Assembly: GCA_007570785.1 (NCBI GenBank)
Contig: ML661799.1
Location: 1,091,598-1,155,597, forward strand
Length of the DNA stretch: 64,000 bases
Source: Antilocapra americana
Taxonomy: Eukaryota; Chordata; Mammalia; Artiodactyla; Antilocapridae
Direction: 5' to 3'
Shown piece by piece: positions 1 to 10,197 of the stretch; position 1 is the first letter of the stretch; each line of letters opens with the position of its first letter. Made by a program: the position numbers and the translations under genes. Below the pieces are notes generated by a model. The model searched no databases, was not told the DNA's origin, and saw nothing but the letters and a program-made list of their open reading frames with translations.

Positions 1-59
1 CCCCACCCATTTCCTCTTCTCTGTTCGAAGCTGGACTCTGTGGCCTCCCTTGATAACTG

Positions 60-495
60 ACTTTCTATGAGGCATACTGACAGCGGGTATTAGAAGGAGA
101 CTGGAAAACACGGGAGAAGGGAGGAGGGGGCTTCTTTCCTGTTTCTTTTCTGCTCCTATTAGTGTAGCCCCAACCGTGGCTCCTGACTCCAGCCATTAAG
201 TCTCAGAACCAGCCTCCTGGGGACCAGCAGCAGCCAGGGGACACTCTCAGCTCCGAGCTGTGAGCACCAGATCTCCTGAGCTCCAGGTTCTGGTAACTTG
301 TCCCTCTTGCCCTCTCAATCCTAGAGATGGCAGCTGTTTTCTGCCTTTATTAGCTCTGGGTCACTTCGGTGTTCCCTTCATTCTCTTCCAGTTCCCCTAT
401 CAGTTCCCTGTATTAAATCTCCTCTATTTAAAATACCTACAGTGGCTTCTTTTTTCCCTACTGGGCCCCGACTGCTATAGTATTTGGATCTGGTA
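60..495 (+). mobile_element. Possible old L1M- or LTR-type 3' end
   Basis: The block ends in a pattern familiar from old mammalian repeats: a run resembling 'tattaaatctcctc', then a 'ctactgggccccgact' type end near position 470. The upstream C/T-rich sequence fits the same kind of element. A second block with a similar layout lies at 56090-56395. I cannot name the family with confidence, and no target duplication was found. Confidence 0.3.
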
Positions 496-708
496 GCTTA
501 TTTCCAGAGTGTGTTCTCTTACTACTAGTGCCTTACCTGCCTCTTTGTAGCTGCGGGAATTTCAAACCCTAGCTGGCAGCATCACAGAAGTCACTTTTAT
601 GATTTCATTATTTTTTTAACCAGATGCTAAATTCACTTCTCAGAAAACAAACATTTAAAATCTCCTATCAGACCATGGTCACAGGCTTCTCTATAAAGAT
701 TCTCATCT

Positions 709-1305
709 ATGGGAATTTTGGTTGAGGGGCCCTGGGCAAGGTGGACTTTGAGAGTTGCCAGCCTGATTTTGACTCCCCTCATTCTGGGGCTGGACACTAA
801 TGTCACTCTGCCACAGATTCAGACTGAGTTGGAATTAAGGGGAGAGATGGTCACTTTGACACTGAAGGAAATTACTGGGGCTTTAATTAGAGGGCCAGGT
901 GGTGTCAGAAGCATTTTGAAGACGCGGGTATCAGGCATTCAAAGAGACACTACTTGGAGAGCTATCAGCTATGACTTGTTAAGTCAAGCTATTGACCTTG
1001 TTAAGAGGGCTTTGGTTGAGGGACAGGATGGGGGGATACCACATCCAGGATTTGGAATGGCAGCCATGTATAAGTCAATGAGTATAGTGCTATGGGGTCT
1101 CTTGTGTAAGATGGTGCATGGGATTGCATTTAGTGAAAGAAAAGAAAAACACAAAAAGGGGAAAGAGGTGGTCTCCATCCAACCACTTAACCATTTTTCC
1201 AATCATCAATACACCAATTTATTCACTCATTTAACAAACAGCTATTGGGCTACTATCCTATGCAAAGGGTATATGGACTGGGAGATAGAGATGAATCAGA
1301 CATAG
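709..1305 (+). other. Unexplained 198-codon open frame, coding status doubtful
   Basis: An ATG-started frame of 198 codons runs uninterrupted on the plus strand. I recognise no domain. There is one hydrophobic stretch near residues 14-27, and the C-terminal third becomes Lys/Glu- then Asn/Thr-rich, as expected of translated noncoding A-rich DNA. The last part approaches a probable DNA-transposon remnant starting near 1310. No splice context, promoter or poly(A) signal clearly belongs to it. A decayed transposon gene or chance are both possible; chance is my default. Confidence 0.12.
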
Positions 1306-1309
1306 ATCC

Positions 1310-1790
1310 CATCCTGAAGGAACACAGTTCCATACATATGAATGAGTTCTGTTCCAAGGGTGTGTTCATGAGTCCAATTTGTTTGTACGTCCAACAAAGT
1401 TAGTCTATGTACTCAGCTAACAAAATATGCTATATAGTCATGTACTGTAATAGATTTATGATACTTATCATGGAAATAAATAAAAACAAGAAAACATTTT
1501 AAATCTTACAGTACAGTACCTTGAAAAGTATAGTAGCACAGCACAATAGCTGGCCTACAGAGGCTGGCACTGAGTGAAGAGACAAGAAGAGTTACTGACT
1601 GGAGGAGGGAGAGAAGATGGGAGATGGTAGAGCTGAAGGATCATCAGCGGTAAGAGATGGAGGAAGAGAGGTATAATTTCACTCATGCCTGATGTTGATG
1701 GCACAGGATTTGGTTCCTTGCTGGAACCAGATGCATGTTCAAATCTTTTGAAAGTTTGCAACTTGAAGGTTCACATGTAGGGGACTTACT
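1310..1790 (-). mobile_element. Probable Tigger-like (pogo/Tc1-mariner) DNA transposon remnant
   Basis: The stretch has the texture of Tigger-type elements: short words such as 'gttctgttcc', 'gtccaacaaag' and 'cttacagtacagtacc', followed by a segment whose minus-strand translation contains a Pro-Val-Pro-Ser-Thr-Ser-Gly motif and a Ser/Pro-rich tail, as at the C-terminus of some pogo-like transposases. The frame is broken and no terminal inverted repeats were found. The family call rests on visual recognition. Confidence 0.4.
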
Positions 1791-1979
1791 GTATAATCTC
1801 CAATAGAGAAGATCAGAAGAAGGAAAGGTATCATCTAGCAGGAGCAACTGTAGCTTCATGAAGGAAGTAGCAACTGAGATGGGGAGGAAAGTGTGGGGGC
1901 GTACATGAACATGTTGAGAAATCCAGTGGATTATAGCGAAGGGTTTGTGAAGAGATATCACAGCAGCAAGATCAGAAAC

Positions 1980-3200
1980 AGAGCTGAGACTGTATCATGA
2001 AAGGTCTTGGGTCTCAGTTTTGTTTCGTTGGTAGTCGGGAGGAACTGCATGCTTTCAAGCAGGATATGAAATTATGAAAGTTGGTTCATAGATGAGTATT
2101 CTAGAAGCACAGTGTAAAATGGACTATGACTGAGACACTAGTAAAGAGGTTGCCATGATGGTCAGGCAATGAAGGCACAAGGAAGGAGGGGATCGTTGGA
2201 GAAGCAGAGAAAATGCAGACAAGGAAATGGAGTTCAGAGCAAGATGGTAACCCACTTGGTAGGACCTGGGAAGAGACGGGGAGGAATCAAGCTTGAGGGG
2301 TGAAGAGGACAACTGTGTCACTAAAAGAAATAGGGAGCATGGAGAAAGGACAAAGTTAAAGGGGGAAGTCTATGAGTTCATCTCTGGACACACTGGAGTT
2401 TGAGGGGTTGAAGGGAAGTAAGGCTGAAATGTTCAGTGAAAGTGAAAGTTGCTCAGTCATGTCTGACTCTTTGTGACCTCGTGGACTATACAGTCCATGG
2501 ACTTCTCTAAGCCAGAATACTGGAGTGGTTAGCCTTTCTCTTCTCCAGGGGATCTTCCCAACCCAGGGACTGAACCCAGGTCTCCCGAATTTCAGGCAAA
2601 TTCTTTACCAGCTGAGCTACAAGGGAAGCCCAAGAATACAGGAGTGGGTAGCCTATCCCTTCTCCAGTGGATCTTTCCAACTCAGGAAGCAAACTGGGGT
2701 CTCCTGCATTGTAGACAGATTCTTTACCATCAGGGAAGCCCGAAATGTTCAGTACATAGTTGGAAAAGATGGACAGTATGGAGTTTAGGAGAGAAGTTAG
2801 AGACGGATAGGAAACTAATTGGAGTATCATATGCCTTCACCAAGGTTAGCAGATGAAGCTCTGAAATTGGATACGATCTTTTAAAGACAGACTATGAGAA
2901 AGAGCAAAAAAGAGCTGTTTTTGAGTAAAACCCAAGTTTGTAAAGTGGAAGAAAGGAGGAACCAAGGAAGCAATGGCCAGAAGAGAAGAAGGACAAGAGG
3001 GAGTGGCTGGAGAGAAGACAAGGAGAGGAGTGAAGCAACAAGGAAAGGAGACCAGAACACCAAATGCTCCCAAAGTCCAGGAGAGGAGGAACAGGAAAAG
3101 GCCACTGGACTCAGGGAGGCTGCGAATCGATCAAGGACTATTGGGGTGGAGTTGGGTGGAGTGAAGGAAAGAGCTAGATTAAAAAGAGCCAGAAAGAGTC
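1980..3200 (-). mobile_element. L2 LINE remnant, split by a Bov-tA SINE
   Basis: Purine-rich sequence on this strand matches the antisense of the L2 reverse-transcriptase region in order: 'catgaaaggtctt', 'ttcaagcaggatatga', 'gagttcatctctggacac', then after the SINE 'agttggaaaagatgg' and 'gagtttaggagagaag'. The copy is heavily diverged. A SINE at 2438-2741 with a clean target duplication divides it. The section after about 2880 is less certain. Confidence 0.55.
2438..2741 (-). mobile_element. Bov-tA SINE, extended form with a duplicated tRNA-like half
   Basis: A ruminant tRNA-Glu-derived SINE in reverse orientation. The direct repeat 'gaaatgttcagt' lies at 2426-2437 and 2742-2753 (12 of 12), defining the insertion exactly. 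At 304 bp it exceeds the usual 200-bp Bov-tA because the tRNA-like part and adjoining sequence occur twice: the first unit ends 'aagggaagccc' near 2631, and a second partial unit follows to 2741. The copy at 47461-47768 has the same architecture. It is inserted in an L2. Confidence 0.93.
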
Positions 3201-3263
3201 ATTATAAAGATACTGGTTAAAAACAAATGAAACCTTGCATCTGATGCCTACTAAGGGCCAAAC

Positions 3264-3544
3264 CGGAGAAGGCAATGGCACCCCACTCCAGTACTCTTGC
3301 CTGGAAACTCTCATGGATGGAGGAGCCTGGTAGGCTGCAGTCCATGGGGTCGCAAAGAGTTGGAAACGACCGAGCGATTTCACTTTCTCTTTTCATTCTC
3401 ATGCATTAGAGAAGGCAATGGCAACCCACTCCAGTGTTCTTGCCTGGAGAACCCCAAGGATGGAAGAGCCTGGTGGGCTGCCATCTATGGGGTTGCACAG
3501 AGTTGGACACGACTGAAGCGCCTTAGCAGCAGCAGCAGCAGCAC
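3264..3544 (+). mobile_element. Bov-A2 SINE (dimer)
   Basis: Two tandem Bov-A monomers, each starting 'gagaaggcaatggca' and ending in the 'gacacgactga' type motif, joined by a T/C-rich linker near 3385-3405. The 3' tail is a short (CAG)n run at 3527-3543. The flanking direct repeat 'gggccaaac' (3255-3263 and 3545-3553, 9 of 9) shows a target-primed insertion into a MIR. Confidence 0.93.
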
Positions 3545-3562
3545 GGGCCAAACACTTTGAAA

Positions 3563-3763
3563 AGTGAAGTGCAAGTGAAGGTCGCTCAGTTGTGTCTGAC
3601 TCTTTGTGACCTCATGGACTACTAGTCCATGGAATTCTCCAGGCCAGAATACTGGAGTGGGTAGCCTTTTCCTTCTCCAGGGCATCTTCCCAACCCATGG
3701 ATCACACCCAGGTCTCCTGCATTGCAGGCAGATTCTTTACCAGCTGAGCGACAAGAGAAGCCC
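3563..3763 (-). mobile_element. Bov-tA SINE
   Basis: Reverse-oriented Bov-tA: 'gtgaagtgcaagtgaag' tail, Bov-A body, and tRNA-like end 'gctgagcgacaagagaagccc'. It lies only about 18 bp from the Bov-A2 upstream, inside the same MIR. I found no clean target duplication. Confidence 0.9.
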
Positions 3764-4088
3764 TCTAAACCCTTAACCTGAATGAATTCATTTCATCTTC
3801 ACAGCTACTCTATGAGGTGAGTACTATTATTAACTCCCACTTTACAGATAAGGGAACCAGGGCACTAAAGAAAATAAGAAAAGAGGAAGACTGTAGATTT
3901 CCAAAGTGCAGAACCCCAGTCCTGCAGGAAGCACTACGTAAAAGGGCTCTGAGGGTAAGTAAATTTGGCATTTCTTCTTTAGGAATGCAGATGAGTTTAT
4001 TAAAGTCTGAGAAGCCATTCGTTGAAGAGACTTGTTTGGTTTTGTGAAATCCAATGTTTTCTGGATTTACTTGACCTACAAACCTTTT

Positions 4089-4216
4089 GGAGAAGGAAAT
4101 GGCAACCCATTCCCGTATTCTTGACTGGAGAATTCTGTGGACAGAGGAGCCTGGTGGGCTACAGTCTATGTGGTTGCAAAGAGTCAGACACGACTGAAGC
4201 GACTTAGCATGCATGC
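4089..4216 (+). mobile_element. Bov-A monomer SINE
   Basis: A single Bov-A unit of 128 bp, beginning 'ggagaaggaaatggcaaccc' and ending 'gaagcgacttagcatgcatg'. The perfect 11-bp duplication 'acaaacctttt' at 4078-4088 and 4217-4227 marks the insertion. Confidence 0.92.
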
Positions 4217-4842
4217 ACAAACCTTTTACCATTACCATTCTATGGAATAATGTTCTACACTTTGGGGAATGCTGGAGTGAAGACTCTTATTAGACAATGT
4301 CATGGACAGAAACTTGAGGAGGTCAAGGCATCCTGTTTTTCTTTTTTGAGAGGGATGGCTGTTTGTTTTTTTATGATAGGGGAGCAAAGTTTTAGGGTGA
4401 GCTAAAGGAAGCGAGGGTGAGAGATAATGGGAAACAAGGAATCGTAGTGCTGGACAATGAATCAACAACACATTTATAGAGCTTTGTGCTGGGATTCTTG
4501 GGAAAGAGACCCACAAGAGAGCATGTTGTGGCTAACTGCACTTCAGAAAATTGGTCTGGCCAATTCTGTGAACCCACGGAGCATGCTCACAGCTTCATTA
4601 GGGGAGAAGCTCCCATAGTTTTAGGGAGGAATTTAAATTATTCTGAATCCTCTTCCTCATTCATTGCAACTTCCTCTGGGCCAGGAGAGTGTCAGGCATT
4701 GCTCTTCCTCTGATGTTCTCTCTTCCCAACTGTCAGCTCTTGGTTCTGCAGTCTGGATTTTGGTCCTGCCTCTGAGGATTTGGACTTAAAGCTGTGCTTG
4801 GTTTTCCTGGAGTTCGAAGATCATTTTCCCCACTGTGTGTTT

Positions 4843-5065
4843 TGTGCTGTGCTGAGTTGCTTCAGTTGTGTACGACTCTTTGCAACCCCATGGATTGGAG
4901 CCTGCCAGGCTCCTCTGTCCATGGGATTCTCCAGCCAAGAATACTGGAGTGGGTTGCCATTTCCTACTCCAGGGGATCTTCCCAACCCTGGGATCGAACC
5001 TGCCTCTCTTATGTCTCCCGCATTGGCAGGTGGGTTCTTTACCACTTGCACCCCCTGGGAAGCCC
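4843..5065 (-). mobile_element. Bov-tA SINE
   Basis: Full-length reverse-oriented Bov-tA from the 'gtgctgtgctgagttgcttc' tail to the 'cccctgggaagccc' tRNA-like start. It carries the subtype insertion 'tctcttatgtctcc' near the tRNA half, also seen in the copies at 12114 and 39893. Target duplication not resolved. Confidence 0.92.
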
Positions 5066-5365
5066 AGTTTCTGCATTGGTCTCTGGTTTATCCCTCTTTG
5101 GCTCCTAGTGCCTCATGAAGCTTCATGTAAGGAAGCTGATCTAGTCCTGGGCCATCCACCCAGACACTGTCCCCTTATGCAGTGTCCAAGTTAGTCCTGC
5201 CCTGATCTGTTCTTGCCCTCTGCCAGGAGTTGTGTGTGTTAGGAGGTAAGGTGAGGGTGCAAAGGATGAGTGTGCTCAGATGAGAATAGAGCCTGTCCTC
5301 AAAGAGACACAAGTCCAACAGGCAGAGGTAGCAACGCTCTCCTAAGGAGGGCCTGCCTAGTAGCA

Positions 5366-5560
5366 AGGGCTTCCCTGGTGGCCCAGACAGTAAAGAATCT
5401 GCATGCAATGCAGGAGACCCAGGTTTGATCCCTGGGTCTGGAAGATCCTCTGGAGAAGGGAATGGCTGCTCACTCCAGTATTCTTGCCAAGAGAATCCCA
5501 TGGATAGAGGAGCCTGGTGGACAACAGTCCATGGGTTCTCAAAGCGTTGGATATGACTGA
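5366..5560 (+). mobile_element. Bov-tA SINE
   Basis: Forward Bov-tA starting 'agggcttccctggtggc', with B-box-like 'ggtttgatccctggg'. The perfect 11-bp direct repeat 'gcctagtagca' (5355-5365 and 5561-5571) flanks it. Confidence 0.94.
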
Positions 5561-6097
5561 GCCTAGTAGCATAGAGAGGAGGCATATATGATATGACAGG
5601 TGGCAGGAATTAATAGGTAAAGACTTCTGAAGGTAAGGGTCTTAATCAGTAGCCCTACTCAGGGGCAGGAGATTGTGGGAATAAGGCAGTCTAGCTTAGA
5701 AATCTTGCTTTATGAATAAGAAACTGCTTGTTTGTCCTAGATCCATTTCACAGGGAAGGAAATGCTGCTCCCTCCACCTGGGAAGACAGACTCAATGTAT
5801 TTTAATGTGCAGCTGCCGCCCCAGCCTAGGGTCCCCATTAGGCCAGGGCATCTGGCTGGAGAGGTCTCTTTGAAACAGATGCTTATTATAGACTTATTCT
5901 GAGCACTTCCTAAGCCTTCTCTTTCCCAGCTGCCAAATGCCCATTTCCAAGTTATTGAAATTCACTGGGAAGTATGGTTAATATGAGAATATAGATTAGC
6001 CCCCTTGCCACTGACGCAAAGCTGCCTGCTTGGCAGCCTCCGGTATTCAAGATTCATGAAATATCTGGCAGAAGCAGAGCAAAAATGGAGACTGGAC

Positions 6098-6116
6098 GGG
6101 GATGGGGGTGGGAGGG
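6098..6116 (+). other. G-quadruplex-type motif
   Basis: Four G-runs of 4, 5, 3 and 3 bases are separated by loops of 2, 1 and 1 bases (6098-6101, 6104-6108, 6110-6112, 6114-6116). This satisfies the classic intramolecular G4 pattern with very short loops. Folding is inferred. Confidence 0.6.
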
Positions 6117-6224
6117 TAGGTTTAATTCTTGAGCTACTAATGAACCTGATTGCAGCCAACACTCCATTATACCCAGGTGGAGTTGTCTGTAGAAAACGTT
6201 AAATCCCTTGAGATTTTCGCCATT

Positions 6225-6425
6225 GCTCCACACACCCAAAAAGCTTCCCAGCAGGCTGACCCAGCCATTAATTGGCTTGTACTCGCAGCCAGCTCGCTCA
6301 TTCCCTTACTGGCTGAAGCAAAACATAATTAAGAAGGCAAACACACGGTGAGATATGTACGCTTTCCATACATCATACCACTCATCTGAAGTCAAACATC
6401 CTGAGTTTTTGGTTACCCATTGCTT
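6225..6425. other. Candidate conserved noncoding element
   Basis: Repeat-free block with homeodomain-type words 'attaattgg' (near 6268) and 'ataattaag' (near 6325), set in mixed-composition sequence rather than a simple A/T run. No open frame explains it. The regulatory reading is inference from composition and needs cross-species alignment. Confidence 0.25.
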
Positions 6426-7420
6426 GGAGTTAATGAGCCCACTGCTCTCCCCACTCCATCAGCATGAACCAGAGGAGGAGCCGCAGCCCATGAGGCTGTT
6501 TGAACAAACATCTGAGAACACACACGTTCAAGTGCGTTGTTCTTTCAAAATCATCACTTGGAGACTGAGCCACTGCCTGGTTTAAGACACTTATGGAAGT
6601 TCTTTTGTGGAAGGGGAATCGCCTTTGCAGTTTCTTGCCCATTCTTTAACATGCTTGTCTTCTCCCAAGGCGGGCAGATCTCCATCTTGGGAGGGCAGGA
6701 TTGATTTTAGTGACAGCAGGAAGCATTCTGGAGCAAAATGTAGTGAGTACAATCTTCTAGTTCTTACTCATAAAGATTTGTTTTCTCACTTCCTTTTTTT
6801 TTCCCCCAGGAAAGTAGTTTAAGGTAAACTCTGCATTGTGAGCATTGCCTAAGCAAGGGGTGAGTGCAACAGTGCCCCCTGAACAAAATGAGCACGAGAA
6901 ACCCTACGCCCCAGCGACGACACAGGGACCTTTCTTTCCTTCTCCTGAGCACAGAGCACTCAGTCAGGCACTCACTGACAGCCACATGGCACATCACCAC
7001 CTTTAAAATAGCCCCCAGGGCCTCTCCTTAGTGAGCTGCTGAAACATCAGCCTCAAACATCTTGCTCCAGGCCAGCTTCCCTCGCCAGGCAACCAACATC
7101 TTACCCACCTCCCAGGGCCACTCATCAACCTGTGCCAGGAAAGGCAAACTTGTGTGAATGTCAATGTCCAAAGTAATCAGGAGGATGAAACCATGGCAAC
7201 CGCCTTTAGAGAATGAGCCAAAGGTCCCGGAGACATTCTGGTTCCCAAGCGGCAATGTGGGCTTGCAGTGACCCAAGGCTGGACACTGCTAAAGGAAGGC
7301 GTCAGAGCCATCCCAAGAGATGTGGCTACAGTGTGTGGGTCCCCAAAAGGATCTCTCAGGGGAGGTCAAGCCTCCTAGTTGGATTTAGGACTTCCGATAT
7401 TTTGGTTAACAAGTAAACTC

Positions 7421-7742
7421 AGGGGTTCCCCTGGTGGCTCAGTGGTAAAGAATCTGCCTGCCAAGAGACTCTGCCTGCAGGAGACAGGGGTTTGATCCCT
7501 GATCTGGGAAGCCCCCACATAACATGAAGGAACCAAGCCTGTGCACCACAACTATTGACCCTGTACTCCAGAGTTCAGGAGCCACAACTACTGAGCTCAT
7601 GTGTTGCAACAACTGAAGCCTGTGAGCCCCAGAGCCCATGCTGAAACAGGAGAAGCCACCACAGTGAAATGCCTGCGCATTGAAACTGGAGAGAAGCCCG
7701 TGCAGCCCAGCACAGCCAAAAAGAAAATAAATAAATAAAAAT
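7421..7742 (+). mobile_element. CHR-type (tRNA-derived) SINE
   Basis: Begins with a tRNA-like head 'ttcccctggtggctcagtgg', continues with a body distinct from Bov-A ('cacaactattgaccc', 'gccacaactactgagc', 'gcccagcacagccaaaaag') and ends in an A/T-rich (AATA)n tail at 7722-7742. This is the cetartiodactyl CHR SINE layout, not Bov-tA. The head has a small internal duplication ('tctgcctgcc' / 'tctgcctgca'). Confidence 0.8.
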
Positions 7743-8680
7743 TTAAAATTTCAAATGTTTATGTTGGTAGTCAGAGGGAGTGCCAGGCCAGGTGAGAGGA
7801 GCTGGGCAGTCTTGGGGTGGCTATATGCTTGTAAGTCTGCTTTTAATATATCAAGTGAGAGACACCCTAGATCCACCATTAGGTCTCTAGCAGGGCAGGT
7901 AAGCTGTTTCCAAGACCCTGCTCCATATCCCTAAACCCACCTTTTTACCTTTAAAATATCCAGGTTCAAGGTATGACTTTGGGAACTGGCCACTCTGTTC
8001 CAATCAAAGAGAGAGGTTCAGAAAGTCAGACCTCAAGAGGAGGGGAGCCCACAGCTCAGGGATAATTCTCTGTGGAAGCCACAGCCTGCTGTATTCCTTC
8101 CGAGATCCACAATCTTTGCTGGCACTAGTCCCTGGAGATTCTCCCTGACACCGGGGAGCAGTGAATTCTTGGGCTGTCCCTAGCTTCTCCTCCCCCAGGG
8201 ATGCTTTACAACCAACTCCGACAATTTCCACGACTTCATTCCCTGGATGTGGAGCCTCCAGATTCAGAGAAACTAGAATCCCATTCTTTCCTCTAAGGAA
8301 AACCATTAGACCTGCACTTAGCAACCACCAGGAGGGTATTTTTAGCTCTCTGGCAGAAGGGTAATGTACAAAATGTAATCATCTCGGCCTTGAAGTTCCT
8401 CACAACCCCATTCAACATAAAATTGTGGCTGATGGATGCTCATAGAGGAAGCAGAGACACAGGGCTGATGGGCTCGCCTGCTGTTTGCCTTCTCTTCAGG
8501 ATGTTGTAGGTACCGGCGGTGGTAGGAAGGCTCAGAAACACACAGATTCAGGCAGTTCTCTAGTCACTTGGCAGGGAAACCAGCCCCACCTCCCCCCGGT
8601 GTCCGGTTCTTCCTTAGGTCGAGTTGATAGCCGGTGGATTAAAGCCACTAAGCTGACATTTCCAAGCGCACGCGTTGCCC
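7743..8680. other. Unique sequence, nothing recognised
   Basis: No confident repeat, RNA or exon. Overlapping open frames of 106 codons (minus) and 67 codons (plus) around 8004-8364 show no domain. Confidence 0.5.
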
Positions 8681-8681
8681 T

Positions 8682-8770
8682 TCTCCTGACTTGTTCTGTG
8701 CACTCGGGCAAGTCCCTTTACCAGTCTGAGCCTCAGTTTCCATACCTGCAAAATGGTCCTTTTCGGCTAG
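8682..8770 (+). mobile_element. MIR SINE fragment
   Basis: Contains the MIR core and 3' words 'gggcaagtccctttacc', 'gagcctcagtttcc' and 'ctgcaaaatgg' in order. Confidence 0.65.
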
Positions 8771-9420
8771 AACATTCCATACTTACAGGAGCCACTAATG
8801 GAATTGATTCAGATATGCCACGTGACTGGGGAGAAGCCCAGAGCGATCACACTGTGAATTTGCTGAGAGCATACGAGGTATTCCATGCTACTTCTCTGGC
8901 CCTGACCTAGTAAGTAGATAACCCACTTCCTAGGCTCTCTTTAGACAAATTTTAATCCCCTGATGCAGCCCCACTCTATCTGGCACTTCTGCTTACAAGC
9001 TCCCTGCCCTGACTTCAGCTGGAGGAAACCTAGGAAATGTGAGTGGATTTGAACTCCATCTCAAGCAAAACAAAACCAGGCAGGTTCAATCTGCTCTAAA
9101 GTACTCACTGGACTTATTCTGAGGTCAAAGAAAGGTGATTTCAGGAATGAGACAGGGTAGGGACAGAGACAGAGTTTGTTCTCCCTCTTCTGACCATGCT
9201 CTTCCCAGGGCAGGAGAGGCAAGAAGAGGGAAGAGGGAAGAAGATTTGGAGCTGTGTTTCCTGCCTGGAAGTGGGGGAGGAAATAAAGATGAGGCGAGTC
9301 ATTCCCTAGTCTTGACTCCCCAGCAAGCCTGGCTCCCAGATCTCCTCACCATCTTTCTGTCTCCAGGTAGGATGGCTCCATACCTACATGGACTGATTGG
9401 GATCCTATCTCAGAGTTCCA
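8771..9420. other. Unique sequence, nothing recognised
   Basis: No repeat family or exon identified. A frame of 141 codons (8485-8910) overlaps the MIR fragment upstream, which argues against it being a gene. Confidence 0.45.
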
Positions 9421-9500
9421 TCATTCATTCATTCAGTCATTCATTCAAATGCATTTAGAAAAGTACTTTCTATGTGCCAGGCAGTGTGCTCCCCTGCCAA
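9421..9500 (-). mobile_element. L2 3' end with (ATTC)n
   Basis: A run of ATTC units followed by 'ctatgtgccaggcagtgtgct' type sequence is the antisense of the L2 3' terminus and its (GAAT)n tail. Confidence 0.5.
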
Positions 9501-10140
9501 ACTGTCTTTGTTTAGAGTATCACTGATGTCTGGTGGAGTTGAGAAGAGGTTGCCCTAAGTCTCCATTTTGCCTATATCCAAAAAAATGTTTGAAATTGCA
9601 TCAAACCAGTGTCCCCAACACTTTAGCTCTGGGCACTTATGTGCACACAGTGGAGAAGTCTGGGTGGAGCCTGGGAATAGGGAAACAGGGAGAAGATGCT
9701 TTGAGGTGCCTGTAACAAGGAAATATATCATGCACTTCTGACATGATCATAATCAGTGAGGAAGGCCCATGAAGACTCTGCAGGGTTTCAGGGCTGGAAG
9801 CGGCATGGAGCGGGTGGGAGATCACGAGGAAGACACAGATATTGTTCATCTTGTATTTTAGAGACCCACAACCACTCTTCAGTTAGCCACACCAGGAGAG
9901 AGGCGTGATAATGGAGGATCTTATGGATGATCCCCAAACTCACACAACTCAGGGCTGTTGACCCTCAGCCTCATGACATATACTGGGGCAGTGGGAAAGA
10001 GTTATCGACTTTTTTCTTAGAGTAAGTTCATTCTCTCAGGGCACACATTTGACTGTGCAGGGAGCCAGCCTAGAACTTGAAATTTGCTGTAGATATTCCA
10101 CCAGGAGAAAACTGATTTTCCAAATCTCAGGAAGCACAAG
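9501..10140. other. Unique sequence, nothing recognised
   Basis: No confident repeat or exon seen; open frames are 60-70 codons on opposite strands. Confidence 0.45.
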
Positions 10141-10197
10141 GAGGCTGATGTATATTAATAATAACTAACATGTATTGGGGCCCTACCAAGAAGCTTT

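Larger units (their letters stand above)
3225..3870 (-). mobile_element. MIR SINE remnant split by two ruminant SINEs
   Basis: Three pieces read in order as one antisense MIR: about 3240-3263 ('ctactaagggccaaac'), 3545-3562, and 3764-3870 ('ctctatgaggtgagtactatt' region, then 'actttacagataagggaacc'). The gaps are filled by a Bov-A2 (3264-3544) and a Bov-tA (3563-3763). The MIR is therefore older than both. Confidence 0.62.
5572..7420. other. Unique sequence without a recognisable gene
   Basis: I see no confident repeat and no supported exon across this stretch. It contains a G-quadruplex-type motif (6098-6116) and an A/T-rich block with homeodomain-type sites (6225-6425), listed separately. 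Open frames here are short and mutually overlapping on both strands. Confidence 0.5.

Noticed and set aside
2507..2830. Frames around Bov-tA elements with recurring residues such as 'GFPDGKESVYNAGD' and 'LPEIRETWVQSLGWEDPLEK'
   Set aside because: The same peptides recur at almost every Bov-tA in the window; they are translated SINE sequence, not a protein family.
3527..3543. (CAG)n run that could suggest a triplet-repeat locus
   Set aside because: It is the normal 3' tail of a Bov-A2 SINE, only five to six units long.
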